Part shown: one piece after another, positions 47,227 to 54,687 of the stretch
Layout: every line of letters begins with the position of its first letter
Position numbering within the stretch: the stretch's first letter is position 1
Source of the DNA: Caldilineaceae bacterium
Lineage (GTDB): Bacteria; Chloroflexota; Anaerolineae; Caldilineales; Caldilineaceae
DNA: 64,000 bases
Direction of reading: 5' to 3'
NCBI GenBank assembly: GCA_019637645.1
Contig: JAHBVH010000004.1
Coordinates: 62,001-126,000 of the forward strand
Position numbers and translations under genes: made by a program
The notes under the pieces: model-generated
What the model saw: the letters and a program-made list of their open reading frames with translations, nothing else
What the model was told of the DNA's origin: nothing
Databases searched by the model: none

Positions 47227-47262
47227 CCAGTCCTGACAGGTTTAAAAATCTGTCAGGACTGG
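47227..47262. repeat. Motif A hairpin after the S10 peptidase gene
   Basis: CCAGTCCTGACAGGTTT (47227-47243) pairs with AAATCTGTCAGGACTGG (47246-47262) across 17 positions with one G-T. The outer arms CCAGTC / GACTGG differ from other copies but pair with each other. It begins 46 bp after the stop codon. Confidence 0.9.
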
Positions 47263-47424
47263 ATGGCTAAAAAATTACGGTCAACGGCGACGGGGTTTCT
47301 TGTTGCATCAGCTTCTCGTTCAACAGTTATCTACACGAATTCTCTAGATAGCCATTGTATACTAGCTCAATTCATCCAACCAAGTAGCCTTACTCCGCTG
47401 TAATCATCTAGTTTATGAACGAAT

Positions 47425-47453
47425 TTGACAAGAATCCCCTGATAACCTATAAT
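47425..47453 (+). promoter_or_regulatory. Consensus sigma-70 type promoter of tRNA-Gly
   Basis: TTGACA (47425-47430) and TATAAT (47448-47453) are both perfect, with a 17-base spacer. The tRNA starts 16 bases after the -10 box. It is the best promoter seen in the window. Confidence 0.9.
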
Positions 47454-47468
47454 TTCCTACTATAAAGC

Positions 47469-47539
47469 GCGGGCGTAGTGTAGCGGTAACACACGTGCTT
47501 CCCAAGCACTTATCACGAGTTCGAGTCTCGTCGCCCGCT
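47469..47539 (+). tRNA. tRNA-Gly (anticodon CCC)
   Basis: The acceptor arms GCGGGCG (47469-47475) and CGCCCGC (47532-47538) pair fully, with discriminator T and no encoded CCA. The anticodon loop is TTCCCAA, giving CCC, which reads GGG. The T arm has ACGAG / CTCGT around TTCGAGT. The D arm is GTGT / ACAC with AGCGGTA in the loop. A run of six T follows the gene directly and may aid termination. Confidence 0.95.
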
Positions 47540-47631
47540 TTTTTATATGGGTTACCAGAGGTAGGTTGAGAAAACAGCAAGGTAAAAGAGTATTTAGCCT
47601 TGTTATAATTACTTCGCTTATCGATGAATGT

Positions 47632-47670
47632 AAAATAGGCGATAGGCATGTTATGTCTATCGCCTATTTT
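47632..47670. terminator. Bidirectional terminator between tRNA-Gly and higBA
   Basis: AAAATAGGCGATAG (47632-47645) pairs perfectly with CTATCGCCTATTTT (47657-47670), with an 11-base loop. The A and T runs at the ends make it work on both strands: for the minus-strand higBA operon, which ends 29 bp away, and for plus-strand readthrough of the tRNA. Confidence 0.85.
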
Positions 47671-47698
47671 CGTTCAATAGCCAAAATTATAGCGCATT

Positions 47699-47995
47699 CT
47701 ATACGGTTGCTACCGGCTGTATGCGCTCGATTGGTAGCGCTTCGCCCTTCTCTCTTACCTGGGCTAGATCATAGATAAGCTGTAGATTCAACCAGCTTTC
47801 AGGAGTAGCCCCAAAGCCTTTAGACAACCGATAGGCCATCTCAGGGCTGATCCCATTTTTGCCATTGATTAGCTCCGAAAGCGTTACACGGCTTATCCCT
47901 AGCGCTTTGGCTGTTCCTGTGACAGTCAACCCCATCGGCTCTAGATAGATTTCTTTGATGATCTTACCTGGGTGTAACGGGTTTTTCATCTGCAT
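47699..47995 (-). CDS. higA: HigA-type antitoxin (XRE family)
   Basis: A 98-residue helix-turn-helix protein. NPLHPGKIIKEIYLEPMGLT is the HigA N-terminal signature, ALGISRVTLSELINGKNGIS the DNA-binding helices, and GATPESWLNLQLIYDL the typical C-terminal part. It neutralises the toxin encoded just upstream and represses the operon. ATG 47995 has AGGGG ten bases upstream; the frame is open to a TTG two codons earlier. It lies 14 bp after the toxin stop, in the usual toxin-first order. Confidence 0.95.
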   Translation of the reverse strand: MQMKNPLHPGKIIKEIYLEPMGLTVTGTAKALGISRVTLSELINGKNGISPEMAYRLSKGFGATPESWLNLQLIYDLAQVREKGEALPIERIQPVATV

Positions 47996-48009
47996 ACTCA
48001 ATCACCCCT

Positions 48010-48288
48010 TTAGTGATAGTCGATTAGCTCCACTTCGCTAACGTTTCCATCCTCAAAGCGGAAAACAATTCTATGGTTCCCATCAACCTTGACCGCCCAA
48101 TACCCTTGCCTATCCCCTTGTAGCGGGTGTAGATTGAACCCGGGGCGATCCATATCCCCGATCACATGGGCTGCGTGTAAGAGTTGCAAGATAATGCGCA
48201 ATCGTCTTACTTGGGACTGTTGCAAGCCGCTACAATCATCATTCAGGAATAGGGCGGCTAACGCCTTGTGCCGAAACGTCGTTATCAT
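48010..48288 (-). CDS. higB: HigB-type toxin (RelE superfamily mRNA interferase)
   Basis: A 92-residue protein of the HigB/RelE fold. RLRIILQLLHAAHVIGDM, PGFNLHPLQGDRQGYWAVKV and NHRIVFRFEDGNV are the family blocks, with the basic and aromatic residues that cut ribosome-bound mRNA. It is the first gene of the two-gene operon with higA. No good ribosome site is seen at ATG 48288, and no clear promoter; the divergent antiporter leader begins about 150 bp away. It looks intact. Confidence 0.95.
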   Translation of the reverse strand: MITTFRHKALAALFLNDDCSGLQQSQVRRLRIILQLLHAAHVIGDMDRPGFNLHPLQGDRQGYWAVKVDGNHRIVFRFEDGNVSEVELIDYH

Positions 48289-48433
48289 AAGTGCGTCAGC
48301 AGAGCATAAACAAGCCGATTAGATAAGCGACGCCTATCGCTGGTCAGCCGTAAAAGCCTGGCTTATGCAAAAAACTGACAGAGAATTGTTGCAAAAATCA
48401 CAAGCAAAATTTTCCGCTCCCATCGAATTATGC

Positions 48434-48520
48434 TATAGTAGAGATGAAAAGTCGCATAGGGACTCGGCCCAAATTTCCGAGTTGGAGGAGGCTGCACAGC
48501 AATTTGTGCAGCCTTTTTTT
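48434..48520 (+). promoter_or_regulatory. Leader with attenuator before the antiporter gene
   Basis: TATAGT (48434-48439), with a weak TTTCCG 17 bases upstream, could be a promoter. The RNA would soon form a small hairpin from ACTCGG and CCGAGT (about 48462-48479), then an intrinsic terminator: GGCTGCACA (48490-48498) pairs with TGTGCAGCC (48505-48513), followed by seven T (48514-48520). No plus-strand gene lies upstream, so the terminator can only act on this leader. The antiporter start is 22 bases beyond. Control by ion, metabolite or translation is possible. Confidence 0.7.
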
Positions 48521-48541
48521 GTTTTTCAGAAAGGATTCTTC

Positions 48542-49738
48542 ATGAAGCGGATTCTATTATTGACTTCCCTTCTCTTAGTTGGCCTGATTTTATCGCAACT
48601 CCTGCCCATACTCTTCGGTGCGTTACCCGAACCGCTCAATCATTTGCGCCAGTTCCTCACGATGGCCCTGCTGGCCTATATTATGATTGAAGTCGGCCGT
48701 GAGTTTGAGATTGACTTTAGCCGGAAAAGCCAGTATGCCAAAGATTATCTCGTGGCAGCTACGGCAGCGGCCTTTCCCTGGATCTTTTGTACGATCTACT
48801 TCTTGGCCTTTCTCATGCCAGAGATCAATGCTTCTGGCAAAGCACCGTGGATGGAGGCCATGTTAGCGGCCCGCTTTGCCGCTCCCACATCAGCCGGTGT
48901 ACTTTTTTCCATGCTAGCAGCAGCTGGGCTGGCGGGCACCTGGGCTTTTCGCAAGACACGCATTCTCGCCATCTTTGACGATCTAGACACGGTGCTTTTT
49001 ATGCTGCCCCTAAAGGCACTGATGGTGGGGTTGGCTTGGCAGTTGGGGGTCGTGGTGGTGATTACCACCTGCTTGCTTATTTTTGGCTATCGTTATTTTC
49101 GCAAAGTAACGCTACCCGCAAGTTGGCCCTGGATTCTGGGGTATGCGTTTTTGTTAGCCGCCATTAGTGAGTTACTTTATACCTACAGTAAAGACCCTGT
49201 TACCTTGGTTGCGGTTCATATCGAGGTGCTACTGCCCGCTTTCTTGCTTGGGTGTATCCTAAAGCAACATCATCACGAAGAGATTGTGATTCCTGGGGAA
49301 GACCCCGCTGGTATGACGGCAGAGGAGCGGGTAGGGTTGATTGTCTCTTGTCTATTTCTCCTGTTGGTTGGCCTTTCGATGCCTGCGGCCATTGGGGAAA
49401 ATGCGGCCATTAGCATTGATATGAGTATCGGCGAAGTTATTTTTCATGTGCTGGCGATCACCCTCCTTGCCAACCTTGGGAAGATGTTTGTCGTTTTCTT
49501 CTATCGGGATGAGTCTACCCTCCGTGAGCGCTTTGCCGTTGCCATTGCCATGTTCCCACGGGGCGAGGTCGGCGCAGGGGTTTTAGCCGTATCACTCTCC
49601 TATGGCATTCAAGGTCCTTTTGTCACCATTGGTTTTCTTTCTCTAGCGTTAAACCTCGTCCTCACCGGGATCTTTATCTTTTGGGTAAAGCGCTTACTTA
49701 CGTCCAACAGCGGAACCATTCTTGGTCATGAAGGTTAA
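48542..49738 (+). CDS. Cation/proton antiporter, CPA-like membrane protein
   Basis: A 398-residue membrane protein with about twelve hydrophobic segments. EINASGKAPWMEAMLAARFAAPTSAGVLFSML is the central region (cited by place, near residue 90-120), and AIFDDLDTVLFMLP holds the paired acidic residues expected in sodium/proton exchangers. A further block is FPRGEVGAGVLAV near residue 340. It fits the CPA1/CPA2 (Kef/Nha-like) group without a TrkA domain. AAAGGA lies seven bases before ATG 48542; the longer open frame upstream would cover the terminator and is unlikely. It probably controls sodium or potassium against protons. Confidence 0.87.
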   Translation: MKRILLLTSLLLVGLILSQLLPILFGALPEPLNHLRQFLTMALLAYIMIEVGREFEIDFSRKSQYAKDYLVAATAAAFPWIFCTIYFLAFLMPEINASGKAPWMEAMLAARFAAPTSAGVLFSMLAAAGLAGTWAFRKTRILAIFDDLDTVLFMLPLKALMVGLAWQLGVVVVITTCLLIFGYRYFRKVTLPASWPWILGYAFLLAAISELLYTYSKDPVTLVAVHIEVLLPAFLLGCILKQHHHEEIVIPGEDPAGMTAEERVGLIVSCLFLLLVGLSMPAAIGENAAISIDMSIGEVIFHVLAITLLANLGKMFVVFFYRDESTLRERFAVAIAMFPRGEVGAGVLAVSLSYGIQGPFVTIGFLSLALNLVLTGIFIFWVKRLLTSNSGTILGHEG

Positions 49739-49916
49739 CGGATGCCCCAAAGCACCCGTGTTCCAAGGAATGCTGTACTGGATCAAAAAACCATAGCCAA
49801 TAAATAGAATAATGACCAACATCAACGCCATCAAGATGGTGGTGCGAAATGGCCGACGCAAAGATGCGTCAGCCCCCTCTTGAATACGACAAGCGCAATT
49901 GGTGGGTAAGACCCGC

Positions 49917-49947
49917 GAGCTGGCCGGTTTTGAAGAACGGTCAGCTC
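49917..49947. repeat. Degenerate motif A hairpin
   Basis: GAGCTGGCCGGTT (from 49917) and AACGGTCAGCTC (to 49947) still pair at most positions. It is the next structure after the antiporter gene, before the terminator at 49957-49991. Confidence 0.65.
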
Positions 49948-49956
49948 TTGTCACAT

Positions 49957-49991
49957 AAAAGCCGCGGGCTTCTAGCAAAGTCGCGGCTTTT
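49957..49991. terminator. Bidirectional terminator between convergent genes
   Basis: AAAAGCCGCG (49957-49966) pairs with CGCGGCTTTT (49982-49991) around a 15-base loop, with A and T runs on the two ends. It serves the antiporter gene on one side and the small gene at 50014-50196 on the other. Confidence 0.8.
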
Positions 49992-50013
49992 ATCATGCTT
50001 TGGGTAGCGGATA

Positions 50014-50196
50014 TTAGTTTAGGTTAATCGTAATGATTTCAACCGTTGGGTTGCGGTGCTTCACAGGCTGCTGCTCCGCGGCTTCCCGGCTCCACAAGAC
50101 GGGCATGGCCTGTAGCTTTTGCCAAAGGACATGTTGTTCTTCTTTTAGCATAGCAGCTTGTTCCCGCTCAGATAACTCCTCAAATCGACGTAGCAT
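50014..50196 (-). CDS. Small hypothetical protein, 60 residues
   Basis: Not recognised. The strong ribosome site AGGAGG five bases before the ATG and a terminator 23 bp after the stop argue that it is a real gene. Residues 1-45 are rich in Glu, Gln, Arg and Leu (RRFEELSEREQAAMLKEEQ) and should form an amphipathic helix or coiled coil. The last 15 residues (PTVEIITINLN) form a beta-strand-like tail. No membrane segment or cysteine is seen. It could be a small regulator or an antitoxin-like partner, but there is no toxin next to it. Confidence 0.7.
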   Translation of the reverse strand: MLRRFEELSEREQAAMLKEEQHVLWQKLQAMPVLWSREAAEQQPVKHRNPTVEIITINLN

Positions 50197-50553
50197 GAAT
50201 ACCTCCTTCTCCTATTTTCCTCACAGTATACTAGAAAATCTAACTTATTTGCTTTGCAAATCCCTTTCATCTACGGATTTGTTGATAACGGAGAGCGCAG
50301 AGGAAAGAGAAGGGAAACCGGAGAGATCATGCCCTACGGTTCTATGACCACAGCAGGTTCTAGCACGACCTAAGCGTGCAGCCACAACCGATGTCAACAG
50401 AAAGTAGCTCTTAACACAACGTTAACCAAACATATACAATTTGATCATCTGGCAGGGGTAAGCTATGGGTAGATAAATAAATTGCCGTAGGGTTAAGCTA
50501 CAACTTTTGGCATACTTATCTTTGTTGCACTGTATAATCAGGAGAATCAAACG

Positions 50554-50751
50554 ATGCTTACGTGGCTATTATTAGGGTATTTAGCACTTTCTGTGCTTAC
50601 TTCGCTCTTTGTCTACGGGGCCTATGTGGCAGCCGGGCGAGCAGATTCTATCCAACTTCCCGCATTAGAGAGTCAAATGCCGACCGTTATCGAGCGACAA
50701 CGGATGGCACCCCAAGTTACAACCGAGAAGCTTTCCCTCTCGGCCCTCTAA
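50554..50751 (+). CDS. Small membrane protein, 65 residues
   Basis: Not recognised. One hydrophobic segment (about 2-27, starting LTWLLLGYLALSVL) is followed by a polar tail rich in Gln, Glu and Thr. AGGAG lies nine bases before the ATG, which supports translation. The segment has no cleavage site, so the protein is probably a single-pass membrane protein with its tail on one side. It stands alone: the 357 bp upstream hold no gene, and the 193 bp downstream lead to the convergent gene at 50945-51655. Confidence 0.6.
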   Translation: MLTWLLLGYLALSVLTSLFVYGAYVAAGRADSIQLPALESQMPTVIERQRMAPQVTTEKLSLSAL

Positions 50752-50944
50752 TCCTCGCCCTCTTCCTCTCGTTACGCTTCTAGTTTCCCTTTTTGTTGCC
50801 CACTTGGCGGGTGCACCGCCCCCCTGATCCACAGCGATGGCTGGATAGCCACCAACAGGATCAGGGATAACTTGCTAGACGGAGTAGCCATTTGTCGACC
50901 ACTCCACCTTCCTCACCCTAGCACTCCTGCCCAAGCGAATCATA

Positions 50945-51655
50945 TTACAATAGCGTCAACGATGAAGAACGGCGCTTTAGACCAAAACGCTCGGTTTCGC
51001 GCCGGGCTAAATGGGCGCTGACCTCAAAAAAGCCATAGGTGCGCCGCAGCGCGCCATAGCGATGATGTAATAAACCTTGAAGATTGCCACCCATCAATTG
51101 CCAGATCATTTGCTCTAATTCTTCGATGCGCGAGAGGATCGCGCCGGGCGTCTCTGGCGCAGGAATATCCGCATAGGTCGGCGGATCATTGTAGCTATAG
51201 GGGAAGGTAATTTTTTCGGCCGGCAGTTTGGGCAATTGGCCCAAAGCCGTAATTGCCATACCGAAGGCTAACAGTTGTTGCCGGACCTGTTCCGGCTGAA
51301 TCGTTTCGTCATGGGTAGGCGCGTTGCCAGCCTCATCGGTTGTTACCAACCCCATTTCACGGCTAAAGGCATTCCAATCGATCAACACCTGATCGACAAG
51401 AAAACGAAGCTCCGCTTGTTCAGCCCGTTGGGCGGTGCGCGTGCTAAGGACAAATCCTTCCCGTACTTCGGCTACATAATCGCGCGCTTGTTGAAGAATC
51501 AGCTGTTCGATTTTTTCAATTCCGCTTTTGGAACGATGACTAGAGGGTCGGCCCAAGTCCGTGCCATATTGAAGGCCGAGCGCCAACAGTTGTGTAACAG
51601 TTTCGGCCAATTCACCGACACTGGCGAATTTATACACACCAGCAACTTCATCCAT
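50945..51655 (-). CDS. Hypothetical helical protein, 236 residues
   Basis: Not recognised. GGGAGG lies four bases before ATG 51655 (MDEVAGVYKF), which decides the start; the open frame extends further upstream without support. It is almost all alpha-helical by composition, with no membrane segment or signal. Features are a helix with KSGIEKIEQLILQQARDYV, a middle with TDEAGNAPTHDET that looks like a flexible loop, and a C-terminal helix IEELEQMIWQLMGGNLQGLL ending in a basic tail (FGLKRRSSS). A PAC2 gene lies 397 bp upstream on the same strand. Confidence 0.65.
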   Translation of the reverse strand: MDEVAGVYKFASVGELAETVTQLLALGLQYGTDLGRPSSHRSKSGIEKIEQLILQQARDYVAEVREGFVLSTRTAQRAEQAELRFLVDQVLIDWNAFSREMGLVTTDEAGNAPTHDETIQPEQVRQQLLAFGMAITALGQLPKLPAEKITFPYSYNDPPTYADIPAPETPGAILSRIEELEQMIWQLMGGNLQGLLHHRYGALRRTYGFFEVSAHLARRETERFGLKRRSSSLTLL

Positions 51656-52051
51656 GGAACCTCCCATAACACGTTGAAAATAGCAACACTGTAGGAAGCG
51701 AACCCTACAGCGGCCTACGAAACGGTACGGCATCACACGAATTAGTGGCAAAACTAAGCACGATGGTCAGTACAGCCGCTACCAACGTGCATCCGGCTGG
51801 TCACGCGTAATTACCCTTCTATTGTAGTCGGCTACGGCTGAATGGGAACTAGCATTCTTCTACAGAATTGACCGTATAGTTGACTGTACAGGTTTCACAA
51901 ACGGCAGGCATGGACAGGGGGTTGCGTGCGTACCTTTCTACTAGAACTGGAGGAAGAATGCTTTCGTTCCGTAGGGTAGCGGCGCAAGAGGCAGGAGATT
52001 CGTAGAGAGGTAACCTGGGATCTGTGCCGGCTACCTCCATCATACCGAGGA
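51656..52051. other. Spacer with no supported gene
   Basis: This 396-bp gap separates the hypothetical gene from the PAC2 gene. A 64-codon minus-strand frame (51849-52043), ending in a cysteine-bearing tail, starts nine bases after the PAC2 stop. It has no ribosome site and no known relative to my eye, so it is not listed as a gene. No motif A, B or C copy is seen. Confidence 0.5.
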
Positions 52052-52966
52052 CTAGTCATCATCAAAGAGATCGCCCAATTCCCGTTCCCAAAGTTCATCT
52101 AACGGTTCAAATGAGTTTTCTTTGTAGTCGTTGGTAAGCGTTGCAATGTATTCATGGACCTTGAGTTGCGGCATCTTGACGGCTAACTCTTCCAACTTTT
52201 CACGCATAGAGGCCACCAATGCTTCGCTCTGCTGATCCAGATCCGACAGATCCAAATCCAACCGAAACATGTGGACGAGCCGCTGCATCAATTCATACCA
52301 AGCGCGATGATCATCTTCGATCCGTACCCCTTGCAAGGGTAAACCGGCCTGCGAGAAATCATAGGCGGGTACAAACGCATTAAAGACTAACATCTCCTGG
52401 TCATGCTGCTCGGCGCGGTTGACGAGATAGGAACCAATGGTTGCGCCCCCTTCATAGTTGGAAAAACGCACGGCATATTTACGCAGTTCTTCCTTCATAG
52501 CTGGCAAGCTATAGGTGCAGGAGACCTCGCGGTCTTTCTCATAGGGCATAGCCCCATAGACGCCCCCCACCGCAGCAATGCGGCGGACAGCCAGCTCTTT
52601 CGCACTCGCAAAGAGGGCGTCGGCATAGCGATCAATATCCAAATGAGGTTCCTCGCCAATAAAGATCACCAAGCCCGTGCGTTCATTGCCCGCATAGTAA
52701 AGGCTATTCACCCGTGCCTTGATCGATTTGCTATAGCCATCTTCAAATTTCACCTGTGGCCGCAACAGGTGATGGGTCCCTGGAATTTGAAAGAGATAAA
52801 AGCCATCGGGGCGAATCTCACCGATCTTGCGCGCGCGCAGATGTTTGATCAAATATTGCGGCAGGCCGGATGAAACCGAGCCAGCATCGGCCCACTGTTC
52901 CCAGCCTGCAATCATGTATACTTGTTCGGCTTTGGGCAGCTCCCAAAGATGTAAGCTATCATTCAT
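52052..52966 (-). CDS. PAC2 family protein (proteasome-assembly-chaperone-like)
   Basis: A 304-residue protein of the PAC2 family, found in archaea and actinobacteria as well as some other bacteria. MIAGWEQWADAGSVSSGLPQYL is the N-terminal family start, cited by place near residues 17-38. GLVIFIGEEPHLDID and AVGGVYGAMPYEKDR follow, with EGGATIGSYLVNRAEQHD in the middle. In eukaryotes the fold helps proteasome assembly; in bacteria the role is unclear. I chose ATG 52966 (MNDSLHLWEL), with GGAAA upstream; a TTG four codons earlier overlaps that site. The last 25 residues are acidic. Confidence 0.9.
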   Translation of the reverse strand: MNDSLHLWELPKAEQVYMIAGWEQWADAGSVSSGLPQYLIKHLRARKIGEIRPDGFYLFQIPGTHHLLRPQVKFEDGYSKSIKARVNSLYYAGNERTGLVIFIGEEPHLDIDRYADALFASAKELAVRRIAAVGGVYGAMPYEKDREVSCTYSLPAMKEELRKYAVRFSNYEGGATIGSYLVNRAEQHDQEMLVFNAFVPAYDFSQAGLPLQGVRIEDDHRAWYELMQRLVHMFRLDLDLSDLDQQSEALVASMREKLEELAVKMPQLKVHEYIATLTNDYKENSFEPLDELWERELGDLFDDD

Positions 52967-53229
52967 GGTATTTTCCAACCGTTTGCCTCTACGGATCTGT
53001 AAACTCCTGCACCACCGACCATTGCGCCAGCCACCACAAAGGCGGTGCCAGCGCCACCGGCGATTCGCATGGACAGGTCTGCCATCGGGCGCAGCTGCTG
53101 ATCCCGATCCTCACGATACCAATAAACAGTATTAAAGGCATTTTACCACAACTTGGCCCGACAATGCTATGCCCAGTTTTACGCCGACAGGGCAATCGCG
53201 AACTTGAAGAATATAGGGGTAACCCTTAC

Positions 53230-53269
53230 CTAACCGTGAAAAGCGTCTGCGGGCGCTTTTCACGGTTAG
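53230..53269. repeat. 16-bp perfect inverted repeat
   Basis: CTAACCGTGAAAAGCG (53230-53245) pairs with CGCTTTTCACGGTTAG (53254-53269) around eight bases. It is not related to motifs A, B or C. No T-run follows. It lies in the 436-bp gap between the PAC2 gene and the reductase remnant, which holds no other feature I can name. Confidence 0.85.
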
Positions 53270-53402
53270 CTGCCGGATTTATCCGAAGCACTTTACGCAA
53301 CTAGCCTTGGTCAGAAGGGAAACAATCAGCTACAATACAGAGGATGTACGATCAGCCCAACCACAAGAAGAACCCAACCACAGCGAGCAGAGGAGAATCA
53401 GC

Positions 53403-53578
53403 ATGGAATATCGACAATTGGGCAATTCGGGGCTCAAGGTTCCCGTGTTGGCCTTTAGAATAGCAACCTTTGACAGATGGCGCAGCTAGACGACGCTAGC
53501 TTTATTCCGCCCATCTATCCCTATTGGCATCAACGGGGCTTTGCCGAACGCAATCCCTCTCCTGCCCGCGTACGTTAA
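53403..53578 (+). pseudogene. Aldo/keto reductase remnant with internal deletion
   Basis: Reading from ATG 53403, the first 18 codons give MEYRQLGNSGLKVPVLAF, the classic N-terminus of an aldo/keto reductase, and then the frame degrades and stops at 53487. In another frame the bases 53478-53578 encode QLDDASFIPPIYPYWHQRGF and then AERNPSPARVR, which matches the C-terminus of such reductases, ending in TAA at 53576. About 280 codons between the two parts are missing, and the frame has shifted. GAGGAG still stands upstream of the ATG. The parental gene was therefore deleted in place. An intact reductase of a different subfamily follows 24 bp later. Confidence 0.85.
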
Positions 53579-53601
53579 TCGATGAAAGCGAGAATGAACC
53601 A

Positions 53602-54573
53602 ATGAGCACAACAGCACCCAACCTCTCCAAACGCCCTTTTGGCCGGACCGGCTTGCTAGTCACACCCCTCTGTGTCGGTGGCGCGCCGCTGGGCGATATG
53701 CCCGAAACCTTTGCCTACAGCGCGCCCGAAGACCAAGCACTAGCCACCATCCGCGCCACCTTTGCCAGTTCCATCAACTTTCTGGACACCGCCGCCGCCT
53801 ATGGAGACGGTGAAAGTGAACGGCGCATTGGGCTTGTGATCAGAGAACTTGGGGGCCTCCCCGCGGGCTTTGTGCTAGCCACCAAGGCCGACCGCAGCCT
53901 CCAAACCGGGGATTTCAGCGGCGACCAGATCAAACGATCCATCGAGGGTAGCCTGCGCCGGTTAGGGTTGGCTCAGCTCCAATATGTCTACATTCACGAC
54001 CCCGAGCACACCACCTTTGAAAATGTCATGGGCCCCGGCGGCCCCCTGGCCGTCCTCAAAGACTTCCGCGAGCAGGGAGTCATCGAACATATCGGGATGT
54101 CGGGCGGCCCAATCAAGATGCTGATCCGCTACCTGGAAACCGGCGAATTTACCGCGGTGGAAACGCACAACCGCTATACCCTCCTCAACCGCTCAGCCGA
54201 ACCATTGCTAGAGGTAGCAAAACGGCTAGACATTGCTGTTGTCAACGCGGCGCCCTATGGCAGTGGCATGTTAGCCAAAGGCCCCGATGCCTATGCCCGC
54301 TACGCGTATCAAGATGCGCCGCCAGCCCTGATCGAACGCACCCGCCGATTGGCAGCAGTTTGCCAAGAGTATGGTGTACCCTTGGCCGCGGCCGCGCTCC
54401 AATTCTCCCTACGCGATCCCCGCGTTACCACCACCGTTGTGGGCATGACCAAGCCAGAGCGGGTGGCGCAGACAGTAGAGCTGGCCCAACACCCCATCCC
54501 CGCCGAGCTTTGGCCCGCCTTGGATGCCATTGGCTTCGATACCCTAGACCCCGAGGCGGATCGGTTTAAATAA
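53602..54573 (+). CDS. Aldo/keto reductase (D-threo-aldose 1-dehydrogenase-like)
   Basis: A 323-residue TIM-barrel reductase. FGRTGLLVTPLCVGGAPLG is the family start. The catalytic residues are Asp in FLDTAAAYG, Tyr in the same motif, Lys in LATKADRS and His in YVYIHDPEH. ETHNRYTLLNRSAEPLL and VVNAAPYGSGML match the L-fucose/D-threo-aldose 1-dehydrogenase branch, which oxidises sugars to lactones with NAD(P). I chose ATG 53602 (MSTTAPNLS) because the family start follows; upstream codons overlap the remnant reductase. The ribosome site is weak (GAGA). The remnant next to it may have supplied the promoter. Confidence 0.93.
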   Translation: MSTTAPNLSKRPFGRTGLLVTPLCVGGAPLGDMPETFAYSAPEDQALATIRATFASSINFLDTAAAYGDGESERRIGLVIRELGGLPAGFVLATKADRSLQTGDFSGDQIKRSIEGSLRRLGLAQLQYVYIHDPEHTTFENVMGPGGPLAVLKDFREQGVIEHIGMSGGPIKMLIRYLETGEFTAVETHNRYTLLNRSAEPLLEVAKRLDIAVVNAAPYGSGMLAKGPDAYARYAYQDAPPALIERTRRLAAVCQEYGVPLAAAALQFSLRDPRVTTTVVGMTKPERVAQTVELAQHPIPAELWPALDAIGFDTLDPEADRFK

Positions 54574-54575
54574 GA

Positions 54576-54659
54576 TAGGAGTTATGCACTTAGACCAGAC
54601 CTGACCGGTTTTCCAAACCTGCCAGGTCTCTAGTTACCCAGCCAACTGCGTAACTTCTA
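54576..54659. repeat. 84-bp composite palindromic element, copy 2
   Basis: It begins TAGGAGTTATGCACTTAG and ends CCAACTGCGTAACTTCTA, as in copy 1. The inner stem (54600-54626) has two unpaired positions relative to the others. It starts just three bases after the stop codon of the aldo/keto reductase. Confidence 0.88.
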
Positions 54660-54687
54660 TAAGAATGATGTAGTTGGATTGGGACCG

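Noticed and set aside
48365..48541. N-terminal extension of the antiporter
   Set aside because: It would translate across the -10 box and the intrinsic terminator; ATG 48542 has a good ribosome site and starts a membrane segment.
49694..49996. Minus-strand 100-codon frame with a hydrophobic segment opposite the antiporter end
   Set aside because: It overlaps the antiporter gene by 45 bp, contains the motif A remnant and the terminator, and has no ribosome site at the start or at an internal ATG.
50533..50538. Perfect TATAAT box upstream of the small membrane protein gene
   Set aside because: The ribosome site lies immediately after it, so a start about seven bases downstream would leave the ribosome site out of the transcript. 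No -35 box lies at 16-18 bases.
51849..52043. 64-codon frame with terminal cysteines after the PAC2 gene
   Set aside because: There is no ribosome site, no known relative and no sign of coding bias; kept only as a spacer note.
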